Shown piece after piece: positions 8,421-17,919 of a stretch of 64,000 bases of DNA. Both the position numbers and the translations under genes were made by a program. The notes below the pieces were generated by a model. That model saw nothing but the letters and a program-made list of their open reading frames with translations. It was not told the origin of the DNA and searched no databases. Numbering within the stretch: the stretch's first letter is position 1; every line of letters begins with the position of its first letter. Origin of the DNA: Novosphingobium aureum (GTDB lineage: Bacteria > Pseudomonadota > Alphaproteobacteria > Sphingomonadales > Sphingomonadaceae); NCBI RefSeq assembly GCF_015865035.1, contig NZ_JADZGI010000002.1, positions 372,001-436,000 of the forward strand, written 5' to 3'.

Positions 8421-9521
8421 TCAGCCCGCGCTATTCTCGACCTGCAGCACGCCGCGGCGCACCTGGTCGCGCTCGATCGATTCGAACAGCGCCTTGAAGT
8501 TGCCCTCGCCGAAGCCGTCGTCGCCCTGACGCTCGATGAACTCGAAGAACACCGGGCCGACCTGCGCCTCGGCGAAGATCTGCAACAGCAGACGCGGCTG
8601 GCCGCCTTCGGTGCTGCCGTCGAGCAGGATGCCACGCGCCTTGAGCTCGTTGACCGGCTGGCCGTGGCCGGGCAGGCGTTCGTCGAGCATGTCGTAATAG
8701 GTCTCGGGCGGCGCGGTCATGAACGGCACGCCAAGCGCCTTGAGACGATCCCAGGCGGCGACGAGATCGTCGGTGATCAGCGCGATATGCTGGATGCCCT
8801 CGCCATTGAAAGCGCGCAGGAACTCCTCGATCTGGCCCTTGCCGCCCTCGCCTTCCTCGTTGAGCGGGATGCGGATCTTGCCATCGGGCGCGGTCAGCGC
8901 CTTCGAGGTGAGGCCGGTATACTCGCCCTTGATGTCGAAGTAGCGGATCTCGCGGAAGTTGAAGAGCTTCTCGTAGTAGTCCGCCCAGTAGGCCATGCGC
9001 CCGCCGTAGACGTTGTGCGTGAGGTGGTCGATCGTGTCGAAACCGGCACCTGCCGGGTGGCGCTCGACGCCGGGCAGGTACTCGAAATCGATGTCGTAGA
9101 TGGTCAGGCCACCCTCCTCGCCGCGCTCGTAGCGATCGACGAGATAGATGATCGAATTGCCGATGCCGCGAATGCCGGGCAGGCGCAGTTCCATCGGGCC
9201 GGTCTCGACATGGACCGGTTCGGCCGAACGGCTGAGCAGCTCGTCATAGGCTTGACGCGCGTCACGCACGCGAAAGCCCATGCCGCAAGCCGAAGGGCCG
9301 TGCTCGCGCGCGAAGAACCAGGCCGGGCTGTGCGGCTCGTAGTTGGTGATCAGATTGATCCCGCCCTGACGCCACAGCTCGACGTCCTTCGAGCGGTGAC
9401 GCGCGACGCGGGTAAAGCCCATGGCGGTGAAGATCGGCTCGAGCACGCCCTTTTCGGGTGCGGAGAACTCGACAAACTCGAAGCCGTCGAGGCCAATGGG
9501 ATTTTCGAAAAGGTCAGGCAT
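8421..9521 (-). CDS. hppD: 4-hydroxyphenylpyruvate dioxygenase
   Basis: A 366-residue Fe(II) dioxygenase that converts 4-hydroxyphenylpyruvate to homogentisate in phenylalanine/tyrosine catabolism. Two VOC domains are seen. The C-terminal one carries the 2-His-1-Glu iron site: His in IDHLTHNV, His in GIQHIALI and Glu in PVFFEFIERQGDDGFGEGNF, which is the diagnostic C-terminal signature. Start at ATG 9521 (MPDLFENPIG) with GGAGAG upstream, overlapping the end of phhA by 8 bases; the longer frame upstream lies within phhA. The order phhA-hppD gives two consecutive steps of the pathway. Confidence 0.97.
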   Translation of the reverse strand: MPDLFENPIGLDGFEFVEFSAPEKGVLEPIFTAMGFTRVARHRSKDVELWRQGGINLITNYEPHSPAWFFAREHGPSACGMGFRVRDARQAYDELLSRSAEPVHVETGPMELRLPGIRGIGNSIIYLVDRYERGEEGGLTIYDIDFEYLPGVERHPAGAGFDTIDHLTHNVYGGRMAYWADYYEKLFNFREIRYFDIKGEYTGLTSKALTAPDGKIRIPLNEEGEGGKGQIEEFLRAFNGEGIQHIALITDDLVAAWDRLKALGVPFMTAPPETYYDMLDERLPGHGQPVNELKARGILLDGSTEGGQPRLLLQIFAEAQVGPVFFEFIERQGDDGFGEGNFKALFESIERDQVRRGVLQVENSAG

Positions 9522-10395
9522 GCGGTCTCTCCACAAGGATATCGTGATTGTCTGAAAGGGGCTTCTCGCCTTCGAGCACGTCGCCCGCAGGCAGCGCGGG
9601 CGTCTCGCGCCAGCGCTCGTAGAGCGGCCCGAAATCGAGGTCGACGAGCGCCTCGATAAGCTGGGGCAGGCTGTCGAGGACGAAGTAGGTCTTCTGGAAG
9701 GCGTCGATCATGTAGCCGGTGCGCATGACGCGCAGGGGCTCGAAGGGCAGGCGCAGAACATCCGCATCCTCGATCGAGAAGCGCGTTTCGCCAGATGACG
9801 AGATAATCCCGGCGCCGAATACCTTCAGCGCGCCTTCCTCGCGCACCAGCCCGAACTCGATGGTGTACCAATAGATGCGCGCGAGCATCTCCAGCGCGCC
9901 CATGGCCATCGCCCGCTCGCCGGCCTTGCCGTAAAGCTCAAGGAAGTCGGCAATGGCCGGGTCGAGCAGCATCGGCACGTGGCCGAAGAAGTCATGAAAC
10001 AGGTCGGGCTCGACGAGATAGTCGATCTCGTGCTCCTCGCGCAGCCAGCGCGTCACCGGAAAACGGCGATGGGCGAGATGATCGAAGAACACCGCGTCGG
10101 GAATGAAACCGGGCACGCCGACGATGCGCCAGCCCGTGCGGCTCTCGAGAATGCGGTTGGCATCCTCGAAGCGCGGAATCGCATCGGCGCAGTCGAGCAG
10201 CTTCAGTCCCTCGCGGAACGAGGCACATGCGTGGCTGCGCGCGAGACCCGACTGGCGCGCGTAAAGGCGGCGCCAGCGTTCGTGCATCTGCGGCGTATAG
10301 CGGTGCCAGTCCTGCGCGACGGTATAGTCGCTTGCGGCCCCCTCGTACTCTCCCCGAAGTCCGCTCTGGCTTGTCTTGGTGTCGGGCGTCTTCAT
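9514..10395 (-). CDS. phhA: Phenylalanine 4-monooxygenase
   Basis: A 293-residue tetrahydrobiopterin-dependent enzyme turning phenylalanine into tyrosine. The iron-binding motif HDFFGHVPML (two His) and the third ligand Glu in YWYTIEFGL are present, with the GAGIISSSGE segment of bacterial PAHs. Start at ATG 10395 (MKTPDTK). It overlaps hppD by 8 bases and is divergent from an Lrp/AsnC regulator across a 107-base intergenic region, the usual arrangement for AsnC-type control of phenylalanine catabolism. No pterin dehydratase (phhB) is visible nearby. Confidence 0.97.
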   Translation of the reverse strand: MKTPDTKTSQSGLRGEYEGAASDYTVAQDWHRYTPQMHERWRRLYARQSGLARSHACASFREGLKLLDCADAIPRFEDANRILESRTGWRIVGVPGFIPDAVFFDHLAHRRFPVTRWLREEHEIDYLVEPDLFHDFFGHVPMLLDPAIADFLELYGKAGERAMAMGALEMLARIYWYTIEFGLVREEGALKVFGAGIISSSGETRFSIEDADVLRLPFEPLRVMRTGYMIDAFQKTYFVLDSLPQLIEALVDLDFGPLYERWRETPALPAGDVLEGEKPLSDNHDILVERPHA

Positions 10396-10502
10396 GCTGC
10401 GTAAGGTACCATGCTTCCGGCGTGGTTTTCGTGCGCATTTGCTTCCGGATCGCCACTGCATTAGTGGAATCCACCAGGATTTTGCAAAAAGAGAGACGAT
10501 CC

Positions 10503-10964
10503 ATGCCGCTCGATGAATTCGACCGTGCCATCATTGCGGTATTGCAGGAAGACGCGCGCATGCCCGTCGCACAAGTGGCCGAACGCGTCTCGCTCTCTGC
10601 GACGCCAGTCAGCCGGCGCATCAAGCGGCTCGAGGAAGAGGGCATCATCACCGGCTACCAGCCGGTACTCGACCCGCGACGCCTTGGCCTCGAACTCGAC
10701 GCCTACGTGCTGATCAACCTCGACGCGCACAGCGACGCAAACATCGAGCGCTTCGAACAGGCCATTCTCGACAGCCCCTATGTCATCGCCTGCCACGCGG
10801 TGACGGGTGACATGGACTATCTCGTCCACGTGGTGGCCCGCGACGTCGAGCATCTCTCGCAGATCACGCTCAAGTCGCTGCTGCGCATTCCCGGCGTTCG
10901 CGACGTAAAGTCGATCATCGTGCTCGAGACCGTCAAGGCACCCAGGACCCTGCCTCTCGACTGA
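10503..10964 (+). CDS. Lrp/AsnC-family transcriptional regulator
   Basis: A 153-residue regulator with an N-terminal winged helix-turn-helix (LDEFDRAIIAVLQEDARMPV... VAERVSLSATPVSRRIKRLEEEGII) and a C-terminal RAM ligand-binding domain (residues ~70-145). Start at ATG 10503. It is transcribed divergently from phhA-hppD, so the likely effector is phenylalanine, tyrosine or a derivative; this is inferred from position only. Confidence 0.93.
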   Translation: MPLDEFDRAIIAVLQEDARMPVAQVAERVSLSATPVSRRIKRLEEEGIITGYQPVLDPRRLGLELDAYVLINLDAHSDANIERFEQAILDSPYVIACHAVTGDMDYLVHVVARDVEHLSQITLKSLLRIPGVRDVKSIIVLETVKAPRTLPLD

Positions 10965-11076
10965 AGTGGTTCCGCCTGCCGGATTGCTGCACCTGCGAAG
11001 GATTGTCCTGCTTCCAGTTTTGGTTCAGTCCTGCGTTGCGCGTGACGCGCCATATTTTTGCCGGGGCCAATCACAG

Positions 11077-12165
11077 ATGAAGTTTTCCGCAGTGCAGCGC
11101 TGGAGCGCCCTCATCGCGCTCTCGCTGGTGCTCGGGATCGGCGGCGACCGGCTCGGCATTCCCGCCGGGCTGATGCTGGGTCCGATGTTCGCCGCTATCG
11201 CCTTTGCCCTGCGCAACAAGCCGACCAACGCATCGCCCGGGCTTTTCGCGGCGGCGCAGTCGATCGTGGGCTGCCTGATCGCGTCTTCGATGGGGCCCGA
11301 GGTCGTCGCGCGCTTCGCCAGCGACTGGCCGATCTTCGTGGGCGGCGCCTTCGCCACGCTGTTCGTCGCCTTCGGGACCGGCGTCTTGCTCGCGAGCCTG
11401 CGTATCCTGCCCGGTGCTGTGGCGATCTGGGGCTCGGCCCCCGGCCTTGCCACCGCGATGGTGCTGATGGCCAAGGACAGCGGCGAGGATTTCCGCATGG
11501 TCGCCTTCATGACTTACGTGCGCGTGGTCATGGTGACGCTCGGCGCTTCGGCGCTGGCGATGGTGCTGGGCGACGAGAGCGGTACAGGCGCGGTCGCGAG
11601 TTCTGCCTCGCAGCCTTGGTTCTGGCCGGTCGCACCACTCCCGCTGGTCGCGACGCTGGCGGTCGCGGCGGGCGGACTCGTGCTCGGTCGACTGGTCCGC
11701 CTGCCCGCGCCCAATATCCTGGGGCCGCTGGTGCTGGGCACCGTGCTCCATGCGAGCGGCGTGATCGAGGCCTTCGCCGTGCCGCGCGCGCTGCTTGCAC
11801 TCGCCTACATGATCGTGGGCTGGGGCATCGGCGCGCGCTTCACCCTCGACACGATCCGCCGCGCGCGCTCGGTCTTTCCGGCCGTGCTGATCGCGGTCGC
11901 GGCGATGATGGCGACCTGCTTTGCCTTCGGCCTGCTGCTTTCGCGCGTGGCAGGCGTGTCCATCGCGACCGCCTATCTCGCGACGAGCCCGGGCGGCATG
12001 GACTCGATCGCCATCGTCGCGGCGTCCTCGCCGGTCGACGTCGGCTTCGTCATGACACTGCAGACCGCGCGCATGGCGGCCATCCTGCTCACCGGGCCGT
12101 GGCTGGCACGCACCATTGCCCGGCACTTTGCCGACAAGCCGATCCCCACGCCCGAAGACGAATAG
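11077..12165 (+). CDS. AbrB-family (ammonia monooxygenase-like) membrane protein
   Basis: A 362-residue polytopic membrane protein with about ten hydrophobic segments. Two homologous halves each begin with a Gly/Pro-rich segment (GIPAGLMLGPMFAAIAFALR and RLPAPNILGPLVLGTVLHASG), which is the AbrB duplication-domain layout (COG3180, sometimes mislabelled ammonia monooxygenase). The function is unsettled: proposed regulator or transporter. Motif TSPGGMDSIAIVAAS is typical of the family. Start at ATG 11077 (MKFSAVQRW); the upstream extension lacks a ribosome site. It follows the AsnC gene in the same direction but 112 bases away. Confidence 0.8.
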   Translation: MKFSAVQRWSALIALSLVLGIGGDRLGIPAGLMLGPMFAAIAFALRNKPTNASPGLFAAAQSIVGCLIASSMGPEVVARFASDWPIFVGGAFATLFVAFGTGVLLASLRILPGAVAIWGSAPGLATAMVLMAKDSGEDFRMVAFMTYVRVVMVTLGASALAMVLGDESGTGAVASSASQPWFWPVAPLPLVATLAVAAGGLVLGRLVRLPAPNILGPLVLGTVLHASGVIEAFAVPRALLALAYMIVGWGIGARFTLDTIRRARSVFPAVLIAVAAMMATCFAFGLLLSRVAGVSIATAYLATSPGGMDSIAIVAASSPVDVGFVMTLQTARMAAILLTGPWLARTIARHFADKPIPTPEDE

Positions 12166-12209
12166 GCTGACGGGAGGGACCCGCTAACGATCCCTCCCGT
12201 CCTGCTTGA

Positions 12210-15200
12210 TCAGCGCGCGAGCAGGTTGCGGGCCTGCCCCGCGATTTGTGCCAGCATGGCCGGGCTCTGCGCGACGTTGCGCTCGGCGCGCTCGACCATC
12301 GCGCGGAAGGCGGCCACGGCGGCACGGTTGTCCTCTTCCCACTTCGCCGCAGCCGCGCCGAGGTCGGCCTTGCCCGCCTTGGTCGTGGCGAGGCCCTTGA
12401 GGAAGTCGAGCCGCATCTGCTGGAAGTCGCGCGCGAGGCCCGCGACCAGCAGGCGTTCCCAGGGATCGCTCGGGTTCATCATCGCCGCGCAGGCCTGTGC
12501 CCAGTCGAGACCGAGCCCTGCCCCCAGCTTGATGAATACGCCGACGAGGCGGCACGGGTCGATCTGCGCGGTACTGGCGAGGTCGGCGAGGCCGACCGCA
12601 CCATCGAGATCGAACAGCCGCCCGACCATCGCCGCCTCGGCCTCTGGTGCGCCTTGTGCGGTGAGAGTCTCGATCAACGCCTGCGAGTGGCCCTGTGCAC
12701 GTTCGCCGAGCAGTTCGTAGACATTGGCATCGAGCAGCGCGATGCCGGGCTTGAGACGTGCCTCGAGCTGTTCGGGCGCGGCGCGTCCGGCGCCTGCACG
12801 CAGCAGGTCTGCCATGTGGCTGCGTACTGCGGCTGCCGCCCGCTCGAACAGGGCGAGACGCGCATCTTCGGGCATCGCGGCCTCGTCAATCGCCTGCCAC
12901 AGCCGGTCGAGATCAAACATGCGCGCGGCCAGCGTGAAGGCAGCGGCCACGTGTCCGAGCGAGGCGCCCTCCTCCTCTGCCAGCTCGAAGGGATGGACGA
13001 AGCCGAGCCGGTTGACGATGCGGTTCGCCAGCTTGGTGGCGATGATCTCGCGCGCGAGACGGTGCTCCTTGATGAAGCCCTTGTACTTCGCCTGCATCTG
13101 CACGGGGAACGCCGCAAGCAGCATCGGCTGGAGCCCGGGGTCTTCGGCGAGATCGCTGTCCTCGATCGCGTTCTGCAATACCAGCTTGCTGCTCGAGAGC
13201 AGCACCGCGAGTTCGGGGCGGGTGAGCCCCTTGCCGTCGTGGGCACGCCGGGTCAGGCCTTCGTTGTCGGCCAGCCCTTCGGTCGCGCGGTCGAGGTTTC
13301 CGCCTTCTTCCAGCGTCTCGATCAGGCGCATGTGCGAGTGGATCGAGGCGGCCCCGCCCAGTCCGGCGATCGAGAGCGCCAGCGCCTGCAGGCGGTTGTC
13401 CTCGAGCACGAGCGCCGCGACCTCGTCGGTCATCTCGGACAGCAGCGTGACGCGCTTCCTCTCCGAGAGCTTGCCCGCGCGCTTGGCCGCGGCCAGCGCG
13501 ATCTTGATGTTGACCTCGTTGTCCGAGCAGTCGACGCCTGCCGAATTGTCGATGAAGTCGGTATTGATCCGCCCGCCGCGCGCGCGCAGCGCGAACTCGA
13601 TGCGGCCCGCCTGAGTGACGCCGAGGTTGGCGCCTTCGCCGATCACCATCGCGCCCACGTCCTCGGCATCGACGCGCAGCGCGTCGTTGGCCGGATCGCC
13701 GACGGTCGCGTTGTTCTCGCTGGATGCCTTCACGTAAGTGCCGATACCGCCGAACCAGAGAAGGTCGACCTGCGCACGCAGGATCGCCGAGATCAGCGAG
13801 ACCGGGTCGAGCGCCTCTGCAGTAATGCCGAGCGTCTCGCGGATCTCGGGGCTCAGCGGGATCGACTTCATCGAGCGCGGGAACACTCCGCCGCCCTTTG
13901 AGATAAGCGACTTGTCGTAGTCGTCCCAGCTCGAATGCGGCAGCGCGAAGAGGCGGTTGCGCTCTTCCCAACCCTTGGCCGCATCGGGCTCGGGATCGAT
14001 GAAGATGTGCCGGTGGTCGAAGGCCGCGACAAGACGGATCGACTTCGACAGCAACATGCCGTTGCCGAAGACGTCACCCGACATGTCGCCACACCCCACC
14101 ACGCGCACCGGATCGGTCTGGACGTCGACGCCCATCTCGAGGAAGTGGCGCTGTACCGAGACCCAGGCGCCGCGCGCGGTGATGCCCATGGCCTTGTGGT
14201 CGTAGCCGTTGGAACCGCCGCTCGCGAAAGCATCGTCGAGCCAGAAGTCCTTGGATTCCGCGATGCCGTTGGCAACGTCGGAAAACTTGGCGGTGCCCTT
14301 GTCGGCAGCGACCACGAAGTAAGGGTCCTCGCCATCGCGGATGACCACGCATTCGGGGTGGACGACGGCGCCCTCGACGATGTTGTCGGTGACAGAGAGC
14401 AGCGTCGCGATGAAGACCTCGTAGCTGGCCTGGCCCTCGACCGCCCAACCAGCCCGGTCGCGCGCGGGATCGGGCAGTTCCTTGGGATAGAAGCCACCCT
14501 TGGCGCCGGTCGGCACGATCACTGCGTTCTTCACGCGCTGCGCCTTCATCAGGCCCAGGATCTCGGTGCGGAAGTCGTCGCGACGATCCGACCAGCGCAA
14601 ACCGCCGCGCGCGACGGGACCGGCGCGCAAGTGAATGCCCTCGACCCGGCGCGAATAGACGAAGATCTCGCGCCAGGGCAGCGGCTTGGGCAGGCCCGGA
14701 ACGAGCGCGGAATCGAACTTGAATGCCAGCGCCACCTGACCCGCAGGTGCGAAGGCATTGGTCCGCAGCATGGCGAGCACGGTATCGCGATAGGAACGCA
14801 GCAGGCGATCGTCGTTGATCGCCTCGACACCCGCCAGCCCTTCGCGGATCGCCTCCTCGGCAGCCTTGCGCGCGGCCTCGCGATCACCCGAAAAGCCGGG
14901 CTCGTGGAGCGCGCGGAACAGGTCGATGATGCCAAGCGTGACAGACGGCGCGACCTGCAGCGCATCGACCACGGTGGCGATGCCAAAGTTCATGCCGCCC
15001 TGGCGCAGATAGCGATAGAAGGCGCGCAGCCAGTTGGTCTCGCGGCGCGAGAGGCCAAGACCTGCGACGAGGCGATTGAACGCATCGTTCTCGCCCGACC
15101 CGTTGAGCACCGCGCACAGCGCATCCTCGATCATCGGCGCGAGGCCGAGCACGTCCTCGAGGCTGCGTCCGAGCGGCAGCTCGAGCGTGAAGTCGTGGAT

Positions 15201-17003
15201 TGTGCCGATGCGGCCCTGATCGAGCGACGTCGGCACTTCGGCAAGAACCCTGAAGCCGAAGTTCTCGAGCGCGGGTACCGCATCGGAGAGCGGGAGCTGG
15301 CCGTCTGCCTGGTAGATCTTGAGCCGCAGGTGATCGGGTTCGTGGGGCAGCGCATAGAGCCGCGCGTCGCGTGCGCCCGAACGTCGCTCGTCGTCGGATG
15401 CCTCGCTGACGAGAATCTTGCGCAAGTGGGCGATATCGATAGCCGCCTCGGCAGCGCCGTAATCACTGCGGTACCCGAGCGGGAAGGCATCGGCATAGCG
15501 CGCGGCAATCGCATTGGCCCGGGCCGGATCGAGATCCTTGGCGAGCAGCACCGCGACCGCCTCGGTCCAGCCGCGCAGCAGCACCTGCAGCTGTCGATCA
15601 AGCTCGTCCTCGTCGGGTTCCCTCGCACCGCCCCGGGTGTCGAAAGTGAAGCGAAGCAGTGCGAGATTGCCCGCCTCGACCTGCAGGCTCCAGTCCAGCG
15701 GCGGAGCCTCTGTCGCATTCTCGATCAGGCCCTGGATGCGCTTGCGCATATGCGTCGAGACGAGATCGCGCGGCATCCACACGAAGGCAAACAGGTGGCG
15801 CATCAGCGGCGCGGTAGCGAGCAGCAGGCGCGGACGCGGACGGTCGACCAGCCCGGTCATCATCGCGGCCAGCCGCTCCACGTCGTCCTCGGCAAGGCCA
15901 AGTGCAAGATCGTGCGGCAAGGTGGTCAGGGCATGGGCAAGGGCCTTGCCGGTATGCCCCTTGAGATCGCAGCCGAGCTTGGCCGCGACCTTGCCGAGCA
16001 GCTGGCGCAGGCGTGGGACGCGTTCGGGCGGAGCGGCCAGCGCCTCGCTGGTCCAGGTCCCGGCATGGACCGAGATGGCGCTTACCTTGTCGTCCTCGAT
16101 CACCGGCACGAGAAACAGGTCGAGCGGCACCCGGCGATGGACGGTCGCCATGCGGTTGGCCTTGATCACCATCGGGGCCTGCACCTTACCCGCGGCGACC
16201 TGTTCGTCGAAGGCCGCGAAGGCGAGGTCGTAGCTCGCCTCGGAAAGCAGGTCCTTGAGCCCGCGGCGGCAGATGCCCAGCCGCTCGACATGGCTGCCGT
16301 CGCGGCGGCGTGTGACATGGCCCATGATCGTGAGCATGCCCTCTGCGAACCAGCGCAGCAGGTCCGACCCCTCGGGATCGCTCACCGCGTTGGCGTCGGC
16401 TTCCATCGCCTTGACCATGCGCGGCCAGTCGCTGACCGCGCTGCGCACGTCGGCAAGCGTCGCCTCGAGCTGCTTTTGCAGTTCACGGCGCTGGCGCGCG
16501 TCGATGCGCGGCAGTTCAATGTGCATCATCGACTCGCGCCCACCGGTGGCGCCGTTGGCTGCCTTGAGCGAAACCAGCTTGCCGTCCTTGTCGCGCTCGA
16601 CCGCGACCACCGGGTGCGAGAGGCGGTCGATGACGAGCCCCATCGAGGCCATGGCCGAGGCCACCGAGTCGACGAGGAAAGGCATGTCGTCGTTGATCAG
16701 GGCGACGTGCAGGACACGCTTGTCCTCGCCGAAGGAGGCGAGCGAGACGATCGATTCGCCGGGCTTGCGCACTGCCGCTGCGTCGAGGATGAAGTGTGCG
16801 GCCTCTTCGAGCCAGCCGTCCGTCGGCATGCCCTCGCCCGGCAGGATTGCCCCACGAATGCATTCGACCAGCGCCTGTTCGAGCCCGGCCTGCGGTATCA
16901 CCGCCGACTTGCCGGGCGCGCCGCTTTTCGACTTTGCCTTCTTTTCGGACTTTCGTGCTGCGGCCTTCTTGTGCGAGCCGCCAGACACCGTGCCTTCACT
17001 CAT
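12210..17003 (-). CDS. gdhB: NAD-dependent glutamate dehydrogenase, large (180 kDa) class
   Basis: A 1597-residue enzyme deaminating glutamate to 2-oxoglutarate with NAD. It belongs to the large L-GDH class: long N-terminal regulatory region with ACT-like segments, catalytic core around GGLRWSDRRDDFRTEILGLMKAQ and VPTGAKGGFYPKELP (substrate-binding Lys), a Rossmann part with VVGCGDMSGDVFGNGML, and a helical C-terminus. Start chosen at the third in-frame ATG (MSEGTVSGG) because GGAG lies 6 bases upstream of it; the longer frame starts at 17024. The Lys/Ala-rich N-terminus (KKAAARKSEKKAKSKSG) is low complexity. It feeds amino-acid carbon into the TCA cycle. Confidence 0.95.
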   Translation of the reverse strand: MSEGTVSGGSHKKAAARKSEKKAKSKSGAPGKSAVIPQAGLEQALVECIRGAILPGEGMPTDGWLEEAAHFILDAAAVRKPGESIVSLASFGEDKRVLHVALINDDMPFLVDSVASAMASMGLVIDRLSHPVVAVERDKDGKLVSLKAANGATGGRESMMHIELPRIDARQRRELQKQLEATLADVRSAVSDWPRMVKAMEADANAVSDPEGSDLLRWFAEGMLTIMGHVTRRRDGSHVERLGICRRGLKDLLSEASYDLAFAAFDEQVAAGKVQAPMVIKANRMATVHRRVPLDLFLVPVIEDDKVSAISVHAGTWTSEALAAPPERVPRLRQLLGKVAAKLGCDLKGHTGKALAHALTTLPHDLALGLAEDDVERLAAMMTGLVDRPRPRLLLATAPLMRHLFAFVWMPRDLVSTHMRKRIQGLIENATEAPPLDWSLQVEAGNLALLRFTFDTRGGAREPDEDELDRQLQVLLRGWTEAVAVLLAKDLDPARANAIAARYADAFPLGYRSDYGAAEAAIDIAHLRKILVSEASDDERRSGARDARLYALPHEPDHLRLKIYQADGQLPLSDAVPALENFGFRVLAEVPTSLDQGRIGTIHDFTLELPLGRSLEDVLGLAPMIEDALCAVLNGSGENDAFNRLVAGLGLSRRETNWLRAFYRYLRQGGMNFGIATVVDALQVAPSVTLGIIDLFRALHEPGFSGDREAARKAAEEAIREGLAGVEAINDDRLLRSYRDTVLAMLRTNAFAPAGQVALAFKFDSALVPGLPKPLPWREIFVYSRRVEGIHLRAGPVARGGLRWSDRRDDFRTEILGLMKAQRVKNAVIVPTGAKGGFYPKELPDPARDRAGWAVEGQASYEVFIATLLSVTDNIVEGAVVHPECVVIRDGEDPYFVVAADKGTAKFSDVANGIAESKDFWLDDAFASGGSNGYDHKAMGITARGAWVSVQRHFLEMGVDVQTDPVRVVGCGDMSGDVFGNGMLLSKSIRLVAAFDHRHIFIDPEPDAAKGWEERNRLFALPHSSWDDYDKSLISKGGGVFPRSMKSIPLSPEIRETLGITAEALDPVSLISAILRAQVDLLWFGGIGTYVKASSENNATVGDPANDALRVDAEDVGAMVIGEGANLGVTQAGRIEFALRARGGRINTDFIDNSAGVDCSDNEVNIKIALAAAKRAGKLSERKRVTLLSEMTDEVAALVLEDNRLQALALSIAGLGGAASIHSHMRLIETLEEGGNLDRATEGLADNEGLTRRAHDGKGLTRPELAVLLSSSKLVLQNAIEDSDLAEDPGLQPMLLAAFPVQMQAKYKGFIKEHRLAREIIATKLANRIVNRLGFVHPFELAEEEGASLGHVAAAFTLAARMFDLDRLWQAIDEAAMPEDARLALFERAAAAVRSHMADLLRAGAGRAAPEQLEARLKPGIALLDANVYELLGERAQGHSQALIETLTAQGAPEAEAAMVGRLFDLDGAVGLADLASTAQIDPCRLVGVFIKLGAGLGLDWAQACAAMMNPSDPWERLLVAGLARDFQQMRLDFLKGLATTKAGKADLGAAAAKWEEDNRAAVAAFRAMVERAERNVAQSPAMLAQIAGQARNLLAR

Positions 17004-17307
17004 AACCATCTCCGCCGTGTGCATGCGTGCATGACCTCATGGCCTGACTAGCGCATGCGCCTGATCCCGGGTTCCTTTCCCGGAGTCCTTTCAGCAGATA
17101 TAGCGTGAACCCAAAGGCACGTCTCGCAACTTTTATGCGTATTTACGCAAGATGCTTCCCGGTTAAGGAAATTGCCTTAGCGCGCCCTTCACGCATGGCG
17201 CGGCATCCCGAGCAATCGAGCCCAATGCATAGAGCCCGAACAAGCCGATTGCTTGCCCGGGCTCTTGCTGTCTATCGCCAGAAGATGCCGCCGGTGACGG
17301 TCCCGCT
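17004..17307. other. Intergenic region between leuD-like and glutamate dehydrogenase genes, with a hairpin
   Basis: About 300 bases without a convincing gene. It should hold the promoter of the glutamate dehydrogenase gene (leftward) near 17004-17130, where an A/T-rich stretch (TTTATGCGTATTTACGCAAG) stands out. At 17231-17265 an interrupted inverted repeat (AGAGCCCG and CAAGC arms) could end leftward transcription from the leuCD operon, though no T run follows. Confidence 0.5.
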
Positions 17308-17919
17308 TCAGATATCGAGCGCCTCGTAGAGCCAAGGCTGGCTCGCCTTCTGCGCGGCTTCGAAGCGCGTGATGTCCTCGCCCCAGCGGCTCTGGATCAT
17401 GCCGGTCTCGTCCCAGCCCTTGAGCAGGCGCTCGCGGGCATTGTCGGAGATTTCAAAAGCGACCGTCTCGTCGCCCGCACGGATCGTGCGCGAGACCAGA
17501 TCGACGTGCATCTCGCCCTCGCCGCAGGCGGCGAGCAGGCGGTCGATGGTCGCGGCATCGAGCACTATCGGCAGGACCCCGTTGCGCAGGCAATTGGCCT
17601 GGAAGATCTCGCCGAAGCTTTCCGCGATCACGCAGGTGATGCCGAAGTCGGCGATGGTCCAGACCGCCTGTTCCCGGCTCGACCCGCAGCCAAACTCGCG
17701 CCCTGCGACGAGGATGCCGGCACCGCGCGCCTTGGCTTCGTCGATCGGGTTGGGAATGGCATTGCCATCGGGATCGATGCGGCGGTCGCGGCAGAAGTAG
17801 TCGCCCAGCCCCTCGCGCTGCATCAGCAGCAGGAAGCGCGCGGGATAGATGATATCGGTATCGATCCGGTTCTCGCGCAGGACGAGGAGCGGGCTGGTGA
17901 GCGTGTCGAACGGCTTCAT
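17308..17919 (-). CDS. LeuD-like small subunit of an aconitase-superfamily hydro-lyase
   Basis: A 203-residue swivelling-domain subunit that pairs with a LeuC-like large subunit to form a (de)hydratase of isopropylmalate, citraconate/citramalate or dimethylmalate type. It aligns along its length with LeuD (DTDIIYPARFL, GCGSSREQAVW at 77-87, NCLRNGVLPIVL). The family's substrate-loop motif, usually SSREHAPW, reads SSREQAVW here (His to Gln, Pro to Val). The start ATG 17919 overlaps the leuC-like stop (ATGA). It is last in a six-gene coupled operon with a flavin monooxygenase and an isomerase, and no leuA or leuB lies nearby. I therefore favour a catabolic hydratase over leucine synthesis, but true LeuD is not excluded. 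Confidence 0.85.
   Translation of the reverse strand: MKPFDTLTSPLLVLRENRIDTDIIYPARFLLLMQREGLGDYFCRDRRIDPDGNAIPNPIDEAKARGAGILVAGREFGCGSSREQAVWTIADFGITCVIAESFGEIFQANCLRNGVLPIVLDAATIDRLLAACGEGEMHVDLVSRTIRAGDETVAFEISDNARERLLKGWDETGMIQSRWGEDITRFEAAQKASQPWLYEALDI

Noticed and set aside
7689..9659. Open frame of 656 codons on the plus strand
   Set aside because: Runs antisense through the VOC and hppD genes, which have intact family motifs.
13935..17051. Open frame of 1038 codons on the plus strand
   Set aside because: It is the antisense shadow of the glutamate dehydrogenase gene. The product is Arg/His/Ala-rich with no family features, a known by-product of high GC content.
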